A stretch of 64,000 bases of DNA from Branchipolynoe longqiensis (GCA_030323885.1 CM059188.1:109713263-109777262), one strand, 5' to 3'; positions 11,459 through 22,147 are shown, counted from the stretch's first letter. Program-made: numbers and translations. The notes: generated by a model not told the origin, from the sequence alone.

Positions 11459-11880
11459 TCGAGTCGCCATCGGTACACGTGCGATCGTTGAGCAGCGTTC
11501 TTTTTCTACCAATAACTCCAGAAATCCCAGGAATTTTAAGGAATTCTTTAACAGGTTTGTTTATTAATATGTTTACATTATTTTGTAAAAGTTTTGTAAT
11601 TTATTACGAAGTATTAATGGAATTATTCGTCTTAATACAATTTGAATTATCCGATACGGTTTGTTTACTTCGAGTCACCACCGGAACACGTGCGATCCTT
11701 GAGCAGTGTTCTTTTTCTACAAATAACTCCAGAAATCGCAGGAATTTTAAGGAATTCTTTAACAGGTTTGTTTATTAATATGTTTAGATTATTTTGTAAA
11801 AGTTTTGTAATTTATTAGGATGTATTAATGGAATTATTCGTGTTAATACGATTTGAATTACCCTGTACGGAATGTTGACG
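11459..11880 (+). repeat. 211-bp tandem duplication
   Basis: AGCAGCGTTCTTTTTCTAC at 11491 returns as AGCAGTGTTCTTTTTCTAC at 11702, 211 bp on, and the whole intervening AT-rich unit is repeated with few changes. Confidence 0.88.
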
Positions 11881-12030
11881 AAGAACCGCCATCTTGTTTT
11901 TTTCCGAGAAGACACTGTCACTATAGTGTCAATACGCCGTTGGGGCGACGGCGGGGCGGTGTGTTGGACAAAACAACGTCGGCCCGACGGCGGTTTCTAC
12001 CGTCGGGCCGCCGGCTGTGTGCTATCTGGG

Positions 12031-12885
12031 CAAGACGTGTTTGTCGGGAGTATAGGGGCCAGTGTCAATGAGGTATGTGTTATCAAAGACTGTCAGTGGG
12101 TCCATATGTTAGAGGTTGGCGACTCGTTAATTCAGGTCAAGTTAGACACGGGAGCTGGTGCTAATCTCCTGAATGCCCGTGAGTAGAGGAAACTGAGAGA
12201 CAGACCCAAACTGAAACAAGCAAATGTGCGCCTGACCGATTATAACAATGCTGAAATAAAGGTATGGGGCTCGTCTGTGTTGCGAGTAACTGTAAAGAAG
12301 AAGACGTGTCCAGTAATGTTTGTAATTGTTGAAAATGGCCCTAGTCTTCTTTGTGCAGCAGCCTGTGAGAGACTCGGCCTTGTGAAACGTGTCCATGTCA
12401 TACAAGGACGAGTTGACAGTCTGTTAGTGGAGGATGTCAAACAGTTCACAGTGCCAGACACACAGGGTCAATTGTCGTCCATTCCCTTTGTATGTAACAT
12501 AATAACAAAGGAAAATGCCCGACCAGTGATCAGGCCAGCCAGGCGTGTCCCTATAGCATTAAGGGATCAACTGAAACAGGAACTGAATAGAATGGAGAAA
12601 ATAGGTGTGATCCACAAGAGAGAGAGTCCTACAGACTGGGTGAGTGACATGGTAGTGGTAACGAAACCAAATGGCGGACTCAGGATCTGTCTAGATCCAA
12701 AAGATCTGAATGCGGCCATACATCGCGAACACTACCAGCTGCCTACAAGGGAGATCTTCGCGGAGATCAATGGAGCTTGGGTATTTAGTCAACTTGACGC
12801 ATCGCAAGCGTTCTGGCAGATAAAGCTGTCAGATGAGTCCAAGGCCCTCACCACCTTTAATACGCCATTCGGAAGTGTTTCATAG
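12031..12885 (+). pseudogene. Pol: protease and N-terminal reverse transcriptase
   Basis: After the insertion the frame encodes an aspartic protease with VKLDTGAGANLL (active-site DTG). An in-frame TAG at 12184 follows. The same frame then reads RT finger and palm sequence: PTDWVSDMVVVTKPNGGLRI and LDASQAFWQIKL with the first catalytic Asp. Just after FNTPFG (about 12868) a segment of roughly 16-18 residues normally present is missing and the frame shifts. Confidence 0.88.
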
Positions 12886-13585
12886 GTCCATGGAACAAAT
12901 GTTTGGGGACCTAGAGGGTGTGAGGGTATTCATGGACGATATTCTTGTGTGGGGTGCCAGTGAAAAAGTGCACAATGAAAGACTGTCAGCTGTGAAACAA
13001 AGATTAAAGCAGTATGGACTAAACATGAACTGGGAAAAATGTCAGCTTCACAAAACAGAAATAACATTTCTAGGTGAGACATTGTGTGACAAGGGGATTA
13101 GCCCATCCTCAGATATGATTGAAGCAATTGTAAACATGGAAACACCAACCTGTAAAGAAGATGTTCAGAGAGCACTAAGCTCAATCAATTATGTGGGGAA
13201 GTACATCCCAAATCTTGCCAACAAATGTGTTCATCTCAGGGCATAACTGTGCAAGAAAATTATGTGGTTCTGGGGTCCTGAGCATGAGGCCGAATGGAAA
13301 GATCTGACGTCCACATTGGCATGCAAGCCTGTCATGGCATACTACGATCCAAGGATGCCCACCAAGGTATCAACCGATGTGTCTAAGGATGGGTTGGGGG
13401 CGGTTTTGCTTCAGTGCCATGACCAGGATTGGAAGCCAGTGGATTATGGGGCCAGATCCTTGACGGAGTGTGAACAAAGATATGCTCAAATAGAAAAAGA
13501 GTGTCTGGGGCTTGCGTATGGTTGTGAAAAGTTTCCCTGTTATATATATGGATTGTACAAAGTGGAGTTGGAGACCGGACCATAA
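12866..13585 (+). pseudogene. Pol: C-terminal RT and RNase H
   Basis: This frame starts in the helix FHRSMEQMF, then has the RT catalytic box FMDDILVWG (an FMDD variant of YxDD) and the thumb/connection (NWEKCQLHKTEITFLGETL). A TAA at 13244 interrupts it. RNase H follows with STDVSKDGLGAVLLQ (catalytic Asp) and EQRYAQIEKECLGLAYGCEK (catalytic Glu). The frame is lost at about 13565 by an indel. Confidence 0.88.
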
Positions 13586-14250
13586 ACCACTAATACCCCT
13601 CTCAAACAAACCGTTGAATGACATGTCTCCCCGCATACAAAGACTCATGTTAAAATTGCAAAAATATCGCTATGTACTGGGGTGGACCCCTGGAAAATAC
13701 CTTTACCTTGCAGATACCCTGTCCCGAGCAAATGCCAGCAGAGCTAGGTCAGAGAAAGATATAAAAGTAGCTACAGAAGTCGAAGCCCAGGCAAACATGA
13801 TATATAAGTCAGTCTCAGCCACCCAGGCACAGGTAGATAAAATAGCGGTAGAAACATGTAAGGAAGACGTCCTTACCGCGGTAAAGACCTGCATGTTAAG
13901 TGGGTGGAACAATGGGGACTGTCCAGTTTATGCACTGTTCTGAGAGGAACTATGCCTGATAAATGGAATTATCCTAAAAGGGGACCGGATAGTGATACCA
14001 GTTAGTATGCGAGGAGAAATGCTAAGTAGATTGCATGAGTGCCATTTAGGCATAGAAAAACAGAAAAGAATGGCAAGGGAGGCTATATACTGGCCTACCA
14101 TCAATGACATAGAAGAGCGTATTCAAAAGTGTGGGGCCTGTCAGATGTACAGGCCGGCGCACATCAAAGAAACTCACAACAGGGAAGAAGATAGAATAAA
14201 GTGGGGACCATGGGAAAAAGTCGGCCTGGATCTATTTCACTGGGGGGGGG
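13566..14250 (+). pseudogene. Pol: RNase H end and integrase zinc domain
   Basis: The frame reads DHKPLIPL and the conserved LGWTPGKYLYLADTLSR, then a TGA at 13941, then the HHCC zinc domain (RLHECHLGIEKQKRM ... KCGACQMYRPA). It is lost in a 13-G run at 14242-14254, where a single-base length change shifts the frame. Confidence 0.87.
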
Positions 14251-14565
14251 GGGGAAGGATTATCTACTATGCATAGATTATTATTCCAACTATCCCAAAA
14301 TAGCCATTCTGAGCTCAACAACCTCTGAGACAGTCATCACACACTTAAAAAGTATGTTTGCCAGACATGGTATACCCAGAAGAGTGGTTAGTGACAACGG
14401 TCCACAGTTCAGCTCTCAGTTCTTCAAGAAGTTCTCAAAGACCTATCAATTCGAACATAGAACATCAAGTCCCAGATATCCACAATCAAACGGCCAGGCA
14501 GAGAGGGGAGTAGGAATAATAAAGTCCCTACTAAATACGATGAAAGAGAGTGGGGGGGGGGGATC
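14250..14565 (+). pseudogene. Pol: integrase catalytic core
   Basis: The frame reads CIDYYSNYPKIAILSSTTSE, RRVVSDNGPQFSSQFF (second catalytic Asp) and YPQSNGQAERGVGIIKS (catalytic Glu region). An 11-G run at 14552-14562 shifts it again. The two G-runs may be genuine mutations or length errors. Confidence 0.87.
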
Positions 14566-15197
14566 CCTACCTGACCCTTCTAAACTATAGAATGGCCCCC
14601 AGAGAGATAGGCATGTCACCAGGGGAGATGTTAATGGGGCGTAAGCTAAACGGGAAAATACCACGACTGGATAAGGGATACAAGGGTGTTGAAAAGGGGA
14701 GCAGAAAGGAAGAGATAAAACAAGAACAAGTAGAAAAGTACAATGAGACAGCCAAAGACCTACCCCCACTGAGTCAAATTGATGTAGTGAGAGTAAGAGG
14801 CACTCATTGGGATTCGACGGCCTGGGTCAGTGAGCAGGTGGGACCCAGGTCACACAAGATTCAGACGGAAGAGGGTAACGTCATAAGTCGCAATAGGCGT
14901 CACCTCTTGAAAGTTAATGAAAGGTTTGAACTGAAGGGGGTCAGGGACAGTGATCTGCCTAGTCAGACCGCTCCTAGCAATTCTCCTACTGAAAGCTCAG
15001 AGGTGGTCACAAGTGAGACAGTGGGTGAAGGTCCACAGGATCAGGATCCAGTAGCAACTAGTCCGGTCAGGGGAAAAGTAGTAACTAGTCCAGTAGCAAC
15101 TAGTCCGGTCAGGGGGGAAGAAGACAGAACACCAGTCACCACGGAGATCAGGCGATCCTCAAGAATCACTAGACCGGTAGACAGGTTAAATCTGTAA
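14550..15197 (+). pseudogene. Pol: integrase C-terminus and tail
   Basis: Continues the integrase with LNYRMAPREIGMSPGEMLMG, typical of the end of the Ty3/gypsy core, then a basic, Ser/Thr/Pro-rich tail with a repeated VATSPVRG motif and RRSSRITRPVDRLNL near the stop. This is the usual position of the pol stop before the 3' LTR. Confidence 0.82.
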
Positions 15198-15327
15198 ATA
15201 ACAAATGGCATCTCTGATATATCTGTATATACATATACTTTTGATCGTAAACTGTCACATTATCTGTATCTTTCAGTGCTATGTTGTGTTCAGAACTAAA
15301 TGAACGTGTATAGTCAGATTGTGCTAT

Positions 15328-15338
15328 GAGGGGGAAGA
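15328..15338 (+). other. Polypurine tract
   Basis: GAGGGGGAAGA lies directly before the 3' LTR, the expected primer position for plus-strand DNA synthesis. Confidence 0.8.
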
Positions 15339-15455
15339 TGTCCAGATACGGAACTAGTGTTAGCCACCAGTACATGCTTCCGAGAGGAGGTGGCCATCTT
15401 GTCTTAAATAAATCACAACAACACACGTGCCAGAGAGTGATGGTTGATCTTTACA
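15339..15455 (+). repeat. 3' LTR (117 bp)
   Basis: TGTCCAGATACG to GATCTTTACA, followed by the target duplication ATAAA at 15456-15460. It has three extra bases (GAT) near its end relative to the 5' copy. Confidence 0.92.
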
Positions 15456-15460
15456 ATAAA

Positions 15461-16439
15461 CAACACTAACCTAGCCTGAGCGCTAAACAAATAAAAAACT
15501 AAGTGAAAGAAACAACAACAAAATTACATAAAGAATGGAAGAAAGAAAGAAAATATAATAATGAGTATGGTCATGGCACCAGTTTAACCGTCGGGTGTAA
15601 TTATTTCCTTGTGAATTTCCTGGGCCTGCCGCGAGCCACTGCAGCCTCTCATCCCGTCTACAGGTAGTCCGTCTCCGTCGGTGTCCCCCACGTACTAAAG
15701 GCGGCCAGCCAGAGTTTCGTCTGGATTTTGCCTTCACGCACATTTATCGGCCTAAAGTATATATATATTAGGTTATTTCAACTAACTGGCTGTCCCCTTG
15801 CCATTCTGGGTATATTAATGTTACTGAATTAATCCAGAACTAAGCAGTCAAGCTAGTGTTGCTGCTGCTGTCATGGTTAATCCGACTAAATGAATGTAGT
15901 TATTTTAGCCAAAAGTAACACTACGTTAATTCCGTTAATATGTCTGTTATTATATTCCCGCAGATGGGTTAATTAACTGCATAAGGCTTATTTAGGCATA
16001 AGGCCCTTAATTACATGTAAAGCAATCGAATATCAGGTTTTCCATAGCGGTTAATCTACAATAAGACTGGAGGATAGTAAAGAATGCAAGGAACGTTCCA
16101 ATCCACCTTTCCAAGAGCTCACAACTTATTCTTAACAAAACTAAAAAGATGGCGTAGTAGCAGGTTATGTTATTATAGATAAATCCCCTCCCATGGTTAT
16201 TTACGTTAAATAAGTTTAGAATTTCAATAATAAAGGCCTAAATCTCGGCTAAAACATCGGAGCATGCAAAAACACGTCTGACGGGTCTGGGTCCGAACGC
16301 CTGACCTCCACCCGTTGCTAGGATAGTCGCAATTGATGTATCCAAGCAACGCTTTATGGCCGAGAACCCGCGGCCGCGCAAATGGTGGCGATTTGCGCGC
16401 CGGTGGAACCGAGTAGCCCAGATCTACAGATGCGAGTCA
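15461..16439. other. No gene seen; GC-rich patch at 16260-16440
   Basis: Mostly AT-rich. The last 180 bp are richer in CpG (contains GCGGCCGCGC) and may be 5' untranslated or promoter sequence of the LINE that follows, by position only. Confidence 0.4.
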
Positions 16440-16459
16440 CTCAGCACACACGCGTAAAT

Positions 16460-17194
16460 TTGATGTATTAACCTTATCAGAAACGTGGCTCAATAAAAAT
16501 CACAAGCAGCAGGCATACAACCTGGAGGGGTATGAACTATTCAGATTAGATAGAGAATCTACAGGAGAGGATGGAAATGTCAAACGAGGAGGGGGTGTGG
16601 CCATATATGTAAATAGCAAGCACCAGGTTATAGAAAACAAACTGAGTGAATACAACACATATCAACCGATGACATAGAAATTATGTGGGTACTAATTGAA
16701 AACAGCAAGCAAATCAACATAGCAGTAGGCCACCAAGGGGTAATGTAAATAAATTTATAGACCAGCTAGAAAAGGCAATTGAAAATATCACAAGAAACAA
16801 GAATATAGATGTTTTTATCTTGGGAGGTATGAATATAGCCTATAGTAAAACAAATAAGGATCAAGAACAAATTAAATTATTAGTAAAGCAAATGGGCCTG
16901 CAGCAACTGATAGAAGAAAAGGCAAGACTGGCAGATACTAGCTCTACTCTAGACCTAATTTTGCCAAACAGTGTACATATCAAGAAAGAGGGCACGAGAC
17001 CATGGGGGATAAGTGACCTTGAATTAGTCTATGCAACTAGAAAAAAAATCACAGTGAAGCGCAAGATCGAAGTAAAAATAGGTAGGTCCTACAAAGCCTA
17101 TGATGTCTTTGAATTCATACAGCAGATGCAGGGAACAGATTGGAAAAATGAATGCACTTCAAGGACCCAAATCAGAAATGGGAAGATGTTTTAG
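16460..17194 (+). pseudogene. LINE endonuclease domain
   Basis: Readable in pieces: LSETWLNKNHKQQAYNLEGY (the SETWL motif), RGGGVAIYVNSKH, DVFILGGMNIAYSK (position of the GDFN motif, Asp and Phe lost), SSTLDLIL and ISDLELVYATRKK (position of the SDH motif, His replaced by Leu). Loss of those catalytic residues plus frameshifts means no nicking activity is expected. Confidence 0.82.
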
Positions 17195-19141
17195 GTAGGA
17201 TTCAAGAATTAATGGATAAAATGTCTCCAATTGAGCCAATCAAAATGAGGGACAACCAGGACCCATGGATAGGTGAGGAAATAATAGATAAATTGAAAAG
17301 GAAATTTGGAGAGAAGGCTAGAATCACAAATAAGATAGATGACATCAACAACTACAAAACTGAGAAAAGAAAAACCCTAAGGCTAGTCAGTCAGGCAAAG
17401 ACCACTTACATTGAAGAACAAGATAATAAATCAGGTAATGAGCCCAAGAAGTTCTGGAAAAATCTTGAGATGGCATTACCAGGAGAGAAGGAGAAAAGCA
17501 AAATAGTGCTAACCGATGGAGAAGGGAACACCATATCAAATGAGAAAGCAGCAATTAGACTAAACACTTCACAGAGATAGGAGCAAAGTTAGGAGAACAA
17601 TTCAGGGGAAGATGGGAATACATAGGTGATGTAGTTGAAAATAGTACAGAGACAAGCGTAATAGAGTATGAAGTGATTAGAGTAGTTAAGAGAATAGATC
17701 TAGGAAAGTCATCAGGAATATAGAACCTACAAGCCAGAATAATTAAAGATGCTATGCTAGCCATACCAAATGTTCTATGCGACTTAATCAATAATTCATT
17801 TGAGATTGGTATTTTTACCACGGCCTGGAAGCAGGCTACAGTGGTACTAATACACAAGGGTGGAGACAAAGGGGACATGGGCAACTACCGCCCCATATCA
17901 CTCCTACCTCTGCCAGGCAAGCTGATAGAGAAATTAATGTACAAGCACATCATAAAACATCTAGATAGTGAGAAAATACCAAATGACAAACAGGGAGGGT
18001 TCAGAAAGGGATTCTCCACAACAAAAACTATATCCAATCTAACAAATGACATACTGAGAGGTATGAATGAAGGTGAACAGACAACTGCCACATTCATAGA
18101 TTTTAGCAATGCATTCGATACAGTGAATCATGACATACTGATAAAAAAGCTAGAAAGAGTAGGAATAAGACTAAGAACACTAGACTGGATAAGGAATTAC
18201 ATTGGTGAGAGAAGTCAGAGAACAAAGTAAATGGCAAAACATCAGAAAGTATACAGGTAACCTGTGGAGTCCCTCAAGGTTCAGTATTAGACCCACTCCT
18301 CTTCATCATTTACATCAATGATCTGGAGAAGTCCTTAGAGGGAATCAAATTTCAACTATATGCTGATGACACTGTGATATACACAACAAGCAATAGCAGA
18401 AAAGAGAACAGAGATAAGCTAAATGAGAAACTAGTAGATTTAGATAACTGGTGTAACTCCAACAAGATTTCCATAAACCACAAGAAGTCAAAGGTCCTAG
18501 TGTTTGGCAGGGGGAAAATCAACTATGGCAATGAGGAGCCAATAATTTTGGGAGGAAAAGTTCTTGATTATCAGACCAACTACAGATATCTAGGGATGAA
18601 TCTTGATAGGAAACTAAACTACAATGATAACATACAAGAAGTTATCAAGAAGGCAAACCACAAAATCTGGATATTAGCGAATACCAGAAAATACTTAACT
18701 ACAGATATGGCTATTAAAATCTATAAAGGTATGATATTACCATACTTAGACTATGGTGGTATAATATATATGGGGGGTAACAAATATATGTTGGATAAAC
18801 TACAACGACTACAAAATAGAGCACTTAAGATATGTCTGAAAGTGGAACATAGACACCCAACTGATGATCTCCATAGGAAAGCAAGAGTCAACACACTAAA
18901 TGACAGGAGAAAAGCACATTTCAAAATAGCAGCATTGAGGGAGACAAGGAAGCCTGGGAGGGTGCAGGTAACAAAAAGGGCAACAAGAGGTAGTGATGTA
19001 CCCAGACTGATAAGAAACAGAGCCAAAAACAGATCATATGAGAGGAGTACCGAGTACACGAAGGCAAGGGAATGGAATACACTGGGAGTAGAAGCATATA
19101 AAACATTAATCAAAAGAGAGCTAAATGCACGGCTAGACTAA
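17152..19141 (+). pseudogene. LINE reverse transcriptase and C-terminal region
   Basis: The linker (17152-17580) leads to RT with ATVVLIHKGGDKGDMGNYRP, LDSEKIPNDKQGGFRKGFST, FIDFSNAFDTVNHDIL (motif A), GVPQGSVLDPLLFIIYINDL and the catalytic YADDTVIYT. The C-terminal stretch (18600-19141) includes KIYKGMILPYLDYGGIIYMG and DRRKAHFKIAAL, typical of the clade. Three frames are needed; stops at 17578 and 18228 mark the breaks. Confidence 0.88.
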
Positions 19142-19195
19142 TGACAACAACAAATCAAATGAATTAAAAAAGAAAAAGAAAGAAAAAGAAATAGA

Positions 19196-19655
19196 AAATA
19201 CACTGATAATTCAAGCAAAGTTTTACATACAAAAGGTAAACTTTAAACTTAAAATCAAAACCTAATGACCACTAACACAGCAAGGTGAAGACATTCAGAG
19301 AAATTAACTATTGGTAACGAAACAATTATCCAATGTAGAACGAACAAACTCACAGAGGTTTGGGGGATGTGGGAGAATGCTTACAATAGACAAAGAATGC
19401 ATGCAGTAGTTAGCTACGCAACAACTAAAAGTGATAAAAAGAAGGGGAGTCACAAGACTATTATTACTGTCTAGCGGCGAAAACAAGTCATTAGACTTAA
19501 CCATTATGGGCACCATAAATAGATAGGATAAGTCGATATATAAAGGGCGGTGCGGCCTGTCCTCCGTTATCATTTTATATATTCTACTGCGCAGTAGCCA
19601 ACCGCGTGTGTGCGGAAAAGTGAGTTGGCTTGGCCTAAACAACAACAAATGTTGT
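19196..19655. other. No gene seen
   Basis: AT-rich with an A/G-rich stretch just after the LINE. The 114-codon minus-strand frame here has no recognisable domain. Confidence 0.4.
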
Positions 19656-19800
19656 TCACAACAACAACAAATTGTTTGTTTGTTGTTGTTTTACGCCATA
19701 GCAACATCTAACGTCATATCAGGACGGGTACAGACTTGTGACAATGCGCACTGGTGGCAACTTCATAGTGCTACCCCACTGGAAGACCAGACTGCTGGCA
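19656..19800 (-). repeat. SINE family A, 3' half
   Basis: The inverse complement carries CCAGTGGGGTAGCACTATGA, GTGCGCATTGTCACAAG, CGTCCTGATATGACGTTAG and an AAAACAACAACAAACAAAC tail, as in the + strand copies. The tRNA-like head is absent. Confidence 0.8.
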
Positions 19801-19887
19801 CCATATATATATATCGCACGCATGGCCATGACCACAGGTTACCTGTATACTTGTATATTATACTTATCCTCTTCTGTTGATATATTT

Positions 19888-19937
19888 AGGTAAACGATTC
19901 ACCCCTACTGAGGCTACTCTCAATCTCAGTAGGGGCG
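19888..19937. repeat. Inverted repeat hairpin
   Basis: ATTCACCCCTACTGAG is matched by CTCAGTAGGGGCGAAT about 20 bp later. A similar word pair (TTCACCCCTACTCTGGGTAGGGGTA) lies near 45277, so this may be the end of a dispersed element. Confidence 0.55.
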
Positions 19938-20127
19938 AATATTTTATCTATAGCTAGTGTGGGTGTAATGATGTCACAAGACAACTTTCGGTGGCCATAT
20001 TTGATTACCTACAGAAGGCTTGCAACTGGCTACACTGTGCTTATTTACTGATTTGTTGGTTTATTTGTCACTGTTTTGAGCAGTTTCGCCTCAGGACAGA
20101 AGTTGTTGCTAAAGTGCTGTAAGTGTG

Positions 20128-20190
20128 TGTGTTTGTTGTTTTACATCCTAGCAACATCTAAGGTCATTTCAGGATGGGTTCAGGTGCTGT
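20128..20190 (-). repeat. SINE family A tail fragment
   Basis: Inverted tail words CCATCCTGAAATGACCTTAG, ATGTTGCTAGGATGTAAAAC followed by AACAAACA. Confidence 0.65.
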
Positions 20191-20348
20191 AAGTAAACAC
20201 ATTGGATGTAAACTGTTCAGAACCCCCCAGAACACAAGAAAACTCTGTTTTACTGCATCTGCATGCATTCACAACATGGCTAGGGAGGGTGCTCGTAATC
20301 CAAGATGACTGATTGCTGAATGATGATGTTACGTGCACTCCCTCTATA

Positions 20349-21197
20349 CAGTATAACCCTGTTAAACCAAACTTGAAGGGACCCTAAAAATTAGTTTGGA
20401 TTAACCGATCATTGGTTTAACCAAGCTTTTGCCTTTGACTTTGACTTGGCTTTGGCAAAAACACGGGTGCATTATGAATGTAATTTACAATGTATGTGGA
20501 GTCGAGACCTGAGTTTGTTGATTTTCCGGTCGATCAAAAGTGCATATTATATAATTTGGTCTATGAAACTGCTAGCTGTGCACAGATATTTGTTTCATCA
20601 TTTATTTTTAGGTTTTCACTGCCCAGCAGAAGTGTTGACCGTTCCAAAACAATACGATTCAGTCGATACATATCTAGGTCGAACCCACACTCTCGTGGTG
20701 ACGTCGACTAACCGAAAGTGGCGCTGGTTAGTATGGACGTGCTCATGCGCAGATATCAATTTCCGCCTTAAACCGCCCCAAGCATTGCATGTGTGGACAC
20801 GACACACTTTCACACCTAGTTCGCCTCATCTAGTTCACCTTATCTAGTTCGGCCTAAAGTTGTGTGTGTGAACACGGCTTATGTGTTTACATGTGAAACA
20901 CCAGCCAGCAGCTGGGTTGATCAAACCCACCACAAGATGGCACAGCAAAATTGACATTACAATGGAAGAGATAGGGAGTGAGCCATCTTAGTGTTGTAGG
21001 GTCTTTGGTTTAACTGTACCGGAAGTGGCCTCGGGTTCGACAATTTTGTTTGGATTAACCGATAATTTGGATTAACCGACTTTGGTTTAACCAACTTTTT
21101 TATTTGATAAATGGTAGTATTTTGCCAGGTCGCCGAAAAAAGTTTGGATTAACCAATCGTTTGGTTTAACCGAGCTTGGTGTAATGGGGTTATAAAG
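20349..21197. mobile_element. pogo/Tigger-like MITE with nested MITE
   Basis: Starts CAGTATAACCCTGTTAAACC after a TA and ends with a degenerate GGGGTTATAAAG before TA. The interior repeats GGTTAATCCAAAC-type words in both orientations. The sister copy at 51239-51721 is intact and lacks the 20503-20881 insert. The CAGT start and TA duplication suit the pogo branch of Tc1/mariner; no transposase is encoded. Confidence 0.75.
20503..20881 (-). mobile_element. Half copy of the AGCCGTGTT(C/T)ACAC MITE, nested
   Basis: Sequence breaks off the pogo-like element at 20502. The insert shares, inverted, the body of the element at 33109-34387 (GGAACGGTCAA, GTGTGGGTTCGACC, CACGAGAG) and ends GTGAACACGGCT. 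The other terminus is missing. Confidence 0.75.
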
Positions 21198-21200
21198 TAT
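20885..21200. other. Remainder of the pogo-like MITE
   Basis: Alternating TTTGGATTAACCGA and GGTTTAACC words up to the right end. No other feature. Confidence 0.5.
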
Positions 21201-21204
21201 ATGT

Positions 21205-21250
21205 AAATATATCTTATATCTATATTTTATCTATATATATACATATATGC
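21205..21250. repeat. TA-rich simple sequence
   Basis: TATATCTATATTTTATCTAT and TATATATACATATAT runs just before the second LTR element. Confidence 0.6.
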
Positions 21251-21268
21251 GTAATAGACGTCTAGACA

Positions 21269-21391
21269 TGTCTGTAAGATATGCTAATGAGATGACGTCA
21301 TGGAAAGTTAGCCGGCGGTTCAGTGAGCCCTGGGTGGGAATAAACCATTCAGTATCCAGAAGTCAAAGTGTTCAGACATTGTACTTTCACA
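21269..21391 (+). repeat. 5' LTR of the second LTR element
   Basis: TGTCTGTAAGATATGCTAAT to GTACTTTCACA. It contains a GACGTCA (CRE-like) word and AATAAA (about 21339). Confidence 0.78.
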
Positions 21392-21406
21392 TGGTGTCAG
21401 ATGAGG
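21392..21406 (+). other. Putative primer binding site
   Basis: TGGTGTCAGATGAGG begins immediately after the LTR, in the expected place and with the expected TGG start. The priming tRNA was not identified. Confidence 0.55.
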
Positions 21407-21410
21407 AAGA

Positions 21411-22147
21411 ATGGCGCCCATTAATACACTGCTGGGTTTGCTGCCCCCTGGTCAGCTTGTCCTCAGCAACAACGCAAGATCGAACTGGAAAACATGGATC
21501 AGAGCACATGACATATACACCACTGCTGCAGGTGTCATATTGAAGACAGAACGAGTGCAATGCTGCATCTTTCTTCACGTCGCTGGCGAAGAAGCTCAAC
21601 AAGTTTTCGCCAATATGTCCATTGCGCTCGCCTACCGAGACAGGATCGGACCAGTCACAGAAGCATTCCAGACATATTGTATAGGCAAGTGCAGTTTGAT
21701 AATAACAAGGTACAAGTTTAATTTGCATAATCAAGCTACAGAATCTATGGCCACGTACATCACAGCGCTAAGAGACAAAGTAAAGTATTGCGAGTATGGG
21801 TCAGTGCAGGAGTCGCTGTTGCGCGATCGGTTGGTGGCTGGCGTTAAAAACATTAATTTGCATAACAAACTGCTGCAAACTGCTGAGTTAACTCTGGAGA
21901 AGTGTGTTTGTATGTGTGAAATGAGTGAATTCAGTTTGGATCTGTTGGAGGACACCAAATCAGATGTTGAGAGTAAGGAAATTGATTTTCTTAAGAACTA
22001 TGCTACTGCACGTAACGGTGCACCGGCGGTCCGGTCATCGGCGACGCCATCTTGGAAATCACCATCTTGGAATTCTGGCGGTGCTGGTGCAGAAGAGTTC
22101 AAGATCCACTGTCAGAACTGTGGATACGAACACCGCCGGGGAGTATA
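21411..22147 (+). pseudogene. Gag of the second LTR element
   Basis: A 245-codon frame with capsid-like sequence WKTWIRAHDIYTTAAGVI, YKFNLHNQATESMATYITAL and VKYCEYGSVQESLLRDRLVA. The last is clearly related to the CEYGDLLESLIRDKLVVGI stretch of the element at 10 kb, so the two belong to one lineage. It ends in a partial zinc knuckle CQNCGYEHRRG followed by a stop at 22146, probably from a frameshift. Confidence 0.8.

Larger units (their letters stand above)
10963..12030. mobile_element. GC-rich inverted-repeat element nested in gag-pol
   Basis: The left end CCCAGATAGCACACAGCCGT, followed by CGGCCCGACG, is matched by the complement of the right end, CGTCGGGCCGCCGG followed by CTGTGTGCTATCTGGG. 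Element reading resumes after 12030 with pre-protease sequence, so this 1068-bp block is an insertion. It holds a 71-bp tandem array, a run of CCGTCGGGCC words and a 211-bp tandem pair. No transposase is present. CA borders both ends, too short to prove a target duplication. Superfamily unassigned. Confidence 0.78.
9939..15455 (+). mobile_element. Ty3/gypsy-type LTR retrotransposon, complete but inactivated
   Basis: Bounded by LTRs at 9939-10052 and 15339-15455, both starting TGTCCAGATACG and ending GATCTTTACA, with a 5-bp target duplication ATAAA (9934-9938, 15456-15460). The order LTR, primer site, gag, protease, RT, RNase H, integrase, polypurine tract, LTR is that of Ty3/gypsy elements. 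I counted nine substitutions and one 3-bp gap between the LTRs (about 8 percent), so this is an old insertion. No envelope-like gene is seen. It is broken by in-frame stops at 12184, 13244 and 13941, several frameshifts and a nested element at 10963-12030. Confidence 0.93.
16440..19195 (+). mobile_element. Non-LTR retrotransposon with endonuclease and RT, nearly full-length, inactivated
   Basis: Carries an apurinic-endonuclease-type domain (about 16470-17060) followed by RT (about 17600-18600) and a C-terminal region ending at 19141, then an A/G-rich tail (19165-19200). The order and motifs match APE-type LINEs of the jockey/CR1 group. Frameshifts near 16650, 16740, 17160, 17570 and 18230 inactivate it. 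Target duplications were not found. Confidence 0.88.

Noticed and set aside
10920..11491. Frames in the CCGTCGGGCC region on both strands
   Set aside because: Low-complexity tandem repeats (RRPTVGPTV type) within a nested element.
11479..11778. 99-codon frame in the 211-bp tandem unit
   Set aside because: Repeated because the DNA is repeated; AT-rich and without motif.
9939..15455. Envelope gene indicating a retrovirus-like element
   Set aside because: Nothing between the integrase end and the 3' LTR resembles an envelope; only about 130 bp remain.
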